From NCBI GenBank assembly GCA_900049755.1, contig LT160592.1, positions 768,283 to 832,282 of the forward strand: DNA of 64,000 nucleotides. Reading direction: 5' to 3'. A program made the translations under genes and the position numbers. Below the pieces are notes generated by a model, which was given only the letters and a program-made list of their open reading frames with translations, did not search any database and was not told the DNA's origin. Source of the stretch: Corynebacterium provencense. GTDB lineage: Bacteria > Actinomycetota > Actinomycetes > Mycobacteriales > Mycobacteriaceae. Shown one piece after another: positions 63,188 to 64,000 of this stretch (positions are counted from its first letter, which is position 1; each line of letters begins with the position of its first letter).

Positions 63188-64000
63188 CCACCGTATCCCC
63201 CACCCCGACAGACTCCGATCTCACCGACCGCTTCCGCCCGGTGTTCGAGGGCATCGCCCTGGGCGCCGCCGACCGCGACCGCAACCGTGAACTGCCCCGG
63301 GAACAGATCCGGCAGCTGAGGGACGCCGGGTTCACCGCCCTGCGTGTCCCGGTGGAACTGGGGGGTCTCGGGGCGACCGTACGACAGAGCTTCGCCCTCC
63401 TCACCGACCTCGCCGCCGCCGACTCCAACCTCACCCAGGCACTGCGCGTGCACTTCTTCACCGTCGAAGGCTTCATCTCCTCCGGTGACGAGGCGGGACT
63501 GCGCGGCGTCGCCGGGGGGAAGATCTTCGGCAACGCCATCTCCGAGAAGGGGACAGGGGCGGTGGAGCGCTACCAGACCCGGCTCACCCCGGGACCGGAC
63601 GGCGGCTACCTGCTCAACGGCACGAAGTTCTACTCCACCGGCACCCTCTACGCTGACGTGGTCAGTGTGGCTGCCGACCTCGACGGACAACGCGCCACGG
63701 TGCTGGTCGACGCCGATGCCGAGGGGGTGCACCAGTTCGACGACTGGGACGGGTTCGGGCAACGTCTCACGGGCTCGGGCACCACCGTCTTCGACGACGT
63801 GTCCGTACCCGCTTCCGCCGTGACCGTGGGCGGCTACGGGGATGCGGGGCATGTCCCGGACACCGCCTATCTGCAGCTGTTCCATCTCGCCGCACTGGCC
63901 GGCATCGCCCGGCGCGCCGCGGACGACGGACGTGACAGGGTGGCCACCCGGGAGCGGACCTACAGTCACGCCTCCGCCGACCTGCCACGCGAGGATCCTC
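63184..64000 (+). CDS. Acyl-CoA dehydrogenase-like flavin monooxygenase (DszC/SfnB type), 3' partial
   Basis: At least 272 aa; the window ends inside it. N-terminal helical domain (LPREQIRQLRDAGFTALRVPVELGGLGATVRQSF), LTQALRVHFFTVEGFISSG, the GGYLLNGTKFYSTGTLYADVVSV beta domain and FDDWDGFGQRLTGSGTTVFDDV match DszC/SfnB-like members. In DszA-DszC type pathways both use FMNH2 to oxidise organosulfur compounds. GTG start coupled to the previous gene. Confidence 0.85.
   Translation, partial: MTTVSPTPTDSDLTDRFRPVFEGIALGAADRDRNRELPREQIRQLRDAGFTALRVPVELGGLGATVRQSFALLTDLAAADSNLTQALRVHFFTVEGFISSGDEAGLRGVAGGKIFGNAISEKGTGAVERYQTRLTPGPDGGYLLNGTKFYSTGTLYADVVSVAADLDGQRATVLVDADAEGVHQFDDWDGFGQRLTGSGTTVFDDVSVPASAVTVGGYGDAGHVPDTAYLQLFHLAALAGIARRAADDGRDRVATRERTYSHASADLPREDP

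Noticed and set aside
1..64000. CRISPR arrays, tRNA or rRNA genes, complete insertion sequences, phage genes
   Set aside because: None seen. Direct repeats present are short tandem units without spacers, and no transposase or integrase motif was found.

Overview
The window looks like chromosomal DNA of a high-GC Corynebacterium. The evidence is the base composition, heavy use of GTG and TTG starts, actinobacterial -10 boxes placed 7-8 bases before start codons, a corynebacterial-type split ribosomal spc operon, and an ESX (type VII secretion) locus just beyond the alpha operon. I infer the genus from gene order and protein character; no species can be named from the sequence alone.

Layout. 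1-3235: end of an ESX locus (mycP, eccB, one unknown gene). 3280-7230: a BASS/ACR3-like carrier, a siderophore-interacting protein (SIP) joined in frame to a methyltransferase across a single TGA, and a divergent AraC regulator. 7311-18637 (all minus strand): truA and a membrane protein, then rplQ-rpoA-rpsD-rpsK-rpsM, infA, map-adk-secY, a terminator, and rplO-rpmD-rpsE-rplR-rplF-rpsH. 19058-51391: a 33-kb block inserted between rpsH and rplE. 51989-53250: rplE-rplX-rplN (minus), ended by its own terminator. 53606-57635: an iron-siderophore ABC importer with a SIP reductase, behind a good DtxR-type box. 57700-60153: a CynX-type transporter and a phytase-like esterase. 60317-64000: an operon of three flavin monooxygenase-type genes (StyA-like, NtaA/DszA-like, DszC-like), cut by the window end.

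The 33-kb block is largely a molybdenum and nitrogen island. It holds a formate-dehydrogenase-type molybdoenzyme with FdhD and a DUF6457 protein, and an almost complete molybdenum cofactor pathway (moaA, moaC, moaD, moaE, mog, moeB-rhodanese, mobA, two moeA). It also holds a molybdate importer without its ATPase and a full nitrate assimilation set: NarK, a nitrate reductase fused to a flavoprotein reductase, NirB, NirD, a formate/nitrite channel, a siroheme dehydrogenase and the HemD-DNA-binding fusion NnaR. Mo uptake, cofactor synthesis, the two Mo enzymes that use the cofactor and the siroheme supply for NirB sit together. A proteobacterial-type PurF, a nucleosidase and a broken haem-binding lipoprotein lie at its left edge.

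Several places look damaged or mis-assembled: a 44-bp tandem duplication that frameshifts the haem-binding lipoprotein, a 40-bp one that frameshifts the StyA-like gene, a C7 frameshift in a small gene next to narK, a C11 run with an out-of-character insert in mobA, and a Tn5 mosaic-end-like palindrome flanked by a 9-bp direct repeat between nirB and nirD. Whether these are biological or assembly errors is the main thing to settle. I did not find a clear, wholly new defence or mobile system.
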